Both the position numbers and the translations under genes were made by a program. The notes beneath the pieces were generated by a model, which was not told the DNA's origin, ran no database searches, and worked only from the letters and a program-made list of their open reading frames with translations. A stretch of 16,307 bases of DNA from CAYOCE01 sp964402405 (GTDB lineage: Bacteria > Pseudomonadota > Alphaproteobacteria > UBA7879): positions 1 through 16,307 of the forward strand of contig CAYOCE010000031.1 of the NCBI GenBank assembly GCA_964402405.1. The letters are read 5' to 3'. Numbering within the stretch: position 1 is the stretch's first letter; every line of letters starts with the position of its first letter. This document shows, one piece after another, positions 14,200-16,307 of this stretch.

Positions 14200-15567
14200 C
14201 TAACTACCTTTGATTGCCGTAATAATGGTATCCATTTTCATGGAGTGGGATCCTTTAATCAGGACTAAATCTCCTGGATTAATGTAATCCAATATGGCAT
14301 TTATGGCCTCTTTACTACTACCAAAATGTCCTAATTTTAAATTGTCTGGCAAAATTTCATAGAGATGTCCCATGAGCTCTCCACAACAAAAAACCCCATC
14401 GATATTTGTTTTCGTAATCACATCCTTCAAATCTTTGTGGGTTTGAATCTCAAAATCCCCTTGTTCCCGGATATCCCCTAAAATCGCGATTCTACGGCCT
14501 GTGCAGGGGAATAGATCCATGATTTGAATGATGGTGCCCATGGAACTGGCATTAAAGGTTTCATCAATCACCGTGACCTCGCTATCTTTCCAAGGCAGCT
14601 TTAAATGCTGCCCCCGACCTTCCACATATCCAAAACTTTCAAGGGCTGGAATGGCTTTTGATATATCACCACCCACAGCCGATACGGCTGTCAGGGCCAC
14701 GAGGCTATTCATGGCCATATGCTTCCCCGCAATGCCCAGTTTATAACTGATAGGTTTTCCCAGAATCGTCGCCTCAACATACCCCACGCCACCCTTATAG
14801 CCATGATCCTTTAGAACAACTGAATTTTCAGCCCCTTCTCCAAAAGTCAAAATATTGTGAATCCCCTTCTTTTGAGCCAGTTCTTTCAACAAATTCGTTT
14901 GGGAAATATCTCCATTCAGAATAAGAACTCCATCTGAATCCATGCCTTCAAAAATTTCAGCTTTCGCCCGAGCAATATTATCCAGGGATCCCAAAAGTCC
15001 CACATGGGAACCTGCGATAGTTGTAATAATGGCAATCTCAGGTCTTACCATTTGGGTGAGTCTTGACATCTCTCCTGGATGATTCATGCCCATTTCAAAA
15101 ATTAGGAATTCTGCATCCAATGGTGCATTGGCGAGTGTCAAAGGGACACCCCAATGATTGTTAAAACTACGGGGACTTGCATATGTTTTGCCAAGACGTT
15201 CAAACACCGCTTTGGTCATTTCCTTGGTGGTTGTTTTTCCAGCACTTCCCGTAATGCCGATGATATGGCCCGTTAACTGGCTACGTCTAAAGTTCCCTAA
15301 ATCCATTAAGGCTTGATCTGTATTGTTTACATGAATCAAAAAGTCGTAGGGTATATCATATATGGAAGCATCTACAATGGCGGCAATAGCGCCTTTCTCA
15401 AAAGCATCTCCAATGAATCTATGGCCATCCATGGTTTCCCCTCGAATGGCAATGTATACTTCGCCGGGTTTTAACGTTCGGGTATCGATGGAAAATCCTG
15501 GTACTGCTACGTCTCTGGCAACTCCCTTACCATTTGTTGCCTTTAAAATATCTGCATACATCCACAT
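14200..15567 (-). CDS. murF: UDP-N-acetylmuramoyl-tripeptide--D-alanyl-D-alanine ligase
   Basis: A 455-residue cytoplasmic Mur ligase of normal length. It adds D-Ala-D-Ala to UDP-MurNAc-tripeptide with ATP, the last soluble step before MraY. The N-terminal substrate domain has FSIDTRTLKPGEVYIA (25-40). The ATP-binding P-loop GITGSAGKTTT is at 104-114 and the SFNNHWGVPLTLA segment at about 138-150. The C-terminal domain carries the family VIDETFNASSMG and LGDIREQG segments. The start is ATG 15567 with TAAGGAG directly upstream, two bases after the murE stop. It is the middle gene of a coupled murE-murF-mraY unit. Confidence 0.97.
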   Translation of the reverse strand: MWMYADILKATNGKGVARDVAVPGFSIDTRTLKPGEVYIAIRGETMDGHRFIGDAFEKGAIAAIVDASIYDIPYDFLIHVNNTDQALMDLGNFRRSQLTGHIIGITGSAGKTTTKEMTKAVFERLGKTYASPRSFNNHWGVPLTLANAPLDAEFLIFEMGMNHPGEMSRLTQMVRPEIAIITTIAGSHVGLLGSLDNIARAKAEIFEGMDSDGVLILNGDISQTNLLKELAQKKGIHNILTFGEGAENSVVLKDHGYKGGVGYVEATILGKPISYKLGIAGKHMAMNSLVALTAVSAVGGDISKAIPALESFGYVEGRGQHLKLPWKDSEVTVIDETFNASSMGTIIQIMDLFPCTGRRIAILGDIREQGDFEIQTHKDLKDVITKTNIDGVFCCGELMGHLYEILPDNLKLGHFGSSKEAINAILDYINPGDLVLIKGSHSMKMDTIITAIKGS

Positions 15568-15569
15568 GG

Positions 15570-16307
15570 TTAGCTCCTTAACAGTTCCCGTACGACTTCG
15601 GCATCATCAAAGGGGATAACCTGATCCCCAATAATTTGGCCACTTTCATGACCCTTACCGGCCACTAGAATCACGTCCCCTTCACCAGCTATATTTAAAG
15701 CCTCACTAATGGCCTCTCGCCGATCTGCTATATTCCTCGCATCAGGGCATCCTGCCATAACCTCTGACCGGATAGTATCTGCATCTTCGTATCTAGGATT
15801 ATCATCCGTCACAATCACACGATCTGCCAATTCCGCTGCAATCGCACCCATCTCGGGGCGTTTTCCTTTATCCCGGTTTCCCCCACATCCAAAGATCACA
15901 TACAAATCATTTTCTGTGTGGGATTTTAAAGCATTCAAAGCTGCAGTTAAAGCATCTGGACTGTGAGCGTAATCAACATACACCGCTGCCCCCTTCTGAG
16001 TACGCCCCACAAATTCTAGCCTTCCGGGGACTCCCTCTAGTTTTTCCAGGGCCAAGATAGCCTCTTGGGATCGCTCGGGATCCGTTGCTAAAACGAGTCC
16101 CAGTGCACACAGGGCATTCATCACTTGGAAACGTCCCACCAATGGAAAATCCAAATGATAGCGTTTTCCAAAGACATTGATGGATAGCTTTTGCCCATGA
16201 GGGAGGGGCTGGATGTAGTTAATACTAATATCCCCTCCTGCTTTACCATACGTGATCAAGGGATGGGGATAGGCAGCATTCTTGACGGTATTAAAAATCT
16301 CGATATC
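15570..16307 (-). CDS. murE: UDP-MurNAc-tripeptide synthetase (meso-DAP adding), 5' end cut by window
   Basis: The C-terminal 245 residues are present; the reading frame stays open to the end of the window, so the N-terminus and ATP-binding P-loop lie outside. MurE adds meso-diaminopimelate to UDP-MurNAc-L-Ala-D-Glu in the cytoplasm. The visible part has the middle-domain end (FQVMNALCALGLVLA, VPGRLEFV, VDYAHSPDAL) and the C-terminal domain with FGCGGNRDKGKRPEMG. It also has the DNPR sequence, which in the family marks meso-DAP rather than lysine specificity, and AGKGHE. The stop codon is two bases from the murF start. Specificity is inferred from the motif. Confidence 0.96.
   Translation of the reverse strand, partial: DIEIFNTVKNAAYPHPLITYGKAGGDISINYIQPLPHGQKLSINVFGKRYHLDFPLVGRFQVMNALCALGLVLATDPERSQEAILALEKLEGVPGRLEFVGRTQKGAAVYVDYAHSPDALTAALNALKSHTENDLYVIFGCGGNRDKGKRPEMGAIAAELADRVIVTDDNPRYEDADTIRSEVMAGCPDARNIADRREAISEALNIAGEGDVILVAGKGHESGQIIGDQVIPFDDAEVVRELLRS

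Overview
The window looks like chromosome of an AT-leaning alphaproteobacterium, most likely a host-associated or intracellular one (a Holosporales- or Rickettsiales-like lineage is my best guess; no 16S gene is present to confirm it). The placement rests on an alphaproteobacterial-type adrenodoxin-like ferredoxin, a ProP/MHS-type transporter of the kind common in intracellular alphaproteobacteria, a meso-DAP type MurE, and a secreted, proline-rich protein that resembles eukaryotic actin nucleation factors.

Layout. A tRNA-Glu (1-76) opens the window. It is followed, on the minus strand, by a large exported protein (195-2357) with two long poly-proline tracts, a WH2-like motif and a C-terminal basic-helix plus acidic-Trp tail. 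Behind it lies an intergenic region (2358-2819) with a 100-N assembly gap flanked by identical 40-base palindromic repeats and more palindromic repeat units. Next on the minus strand are trmB and, upstream of it, a large outer-membrane-type protein made of two AMIN-like domains and two tandem beta-barrels. Divergent from that pair are a plus-strand MFS (MHS family) transporter, a LysR-type regulator and a DedA/YqaA-like membrane protein. A 465-base repeat-rich spacer (9277-9741) precedes minus-strand ssb and hup (HU), each with its own predicted promoter or terminator. Then come a small exported helical protein of unknown function and tsaD on the plus strand, a second repeat-rich spacer (12414-12772), and a 2Fe-2S ferredoxin. 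Finally the minus strand carries a tightly packed peptidoglycan block murE(partial)-murF-mraY, whose mraY stop codon directly abuts the ferredoxin stop codon.

How the parts work together. Most genes are housekeeping: tRNA modification (TrmB, TsaD), DNA binding (SSB, HU), Fe-S electron transfer (ferredoxin) and cell-wall precursor synthesis (MurE, MurF, MraY). The accessory interest lies in the surface and host-interface genes: the WASP/RickA-like candidate, the AMIN/beta-barrel protein and the transporter. The intergenic regions hold at least two families of palindromic repeats, one with paired base changes that keep the palindrome intact.

The strongest candidate for something new is the 720-residue exported protein at 195-2357, which combines features expected of an Arp2/3- or Ena/VASP-like actin assembly factor. 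This is read from sequence motifs only.
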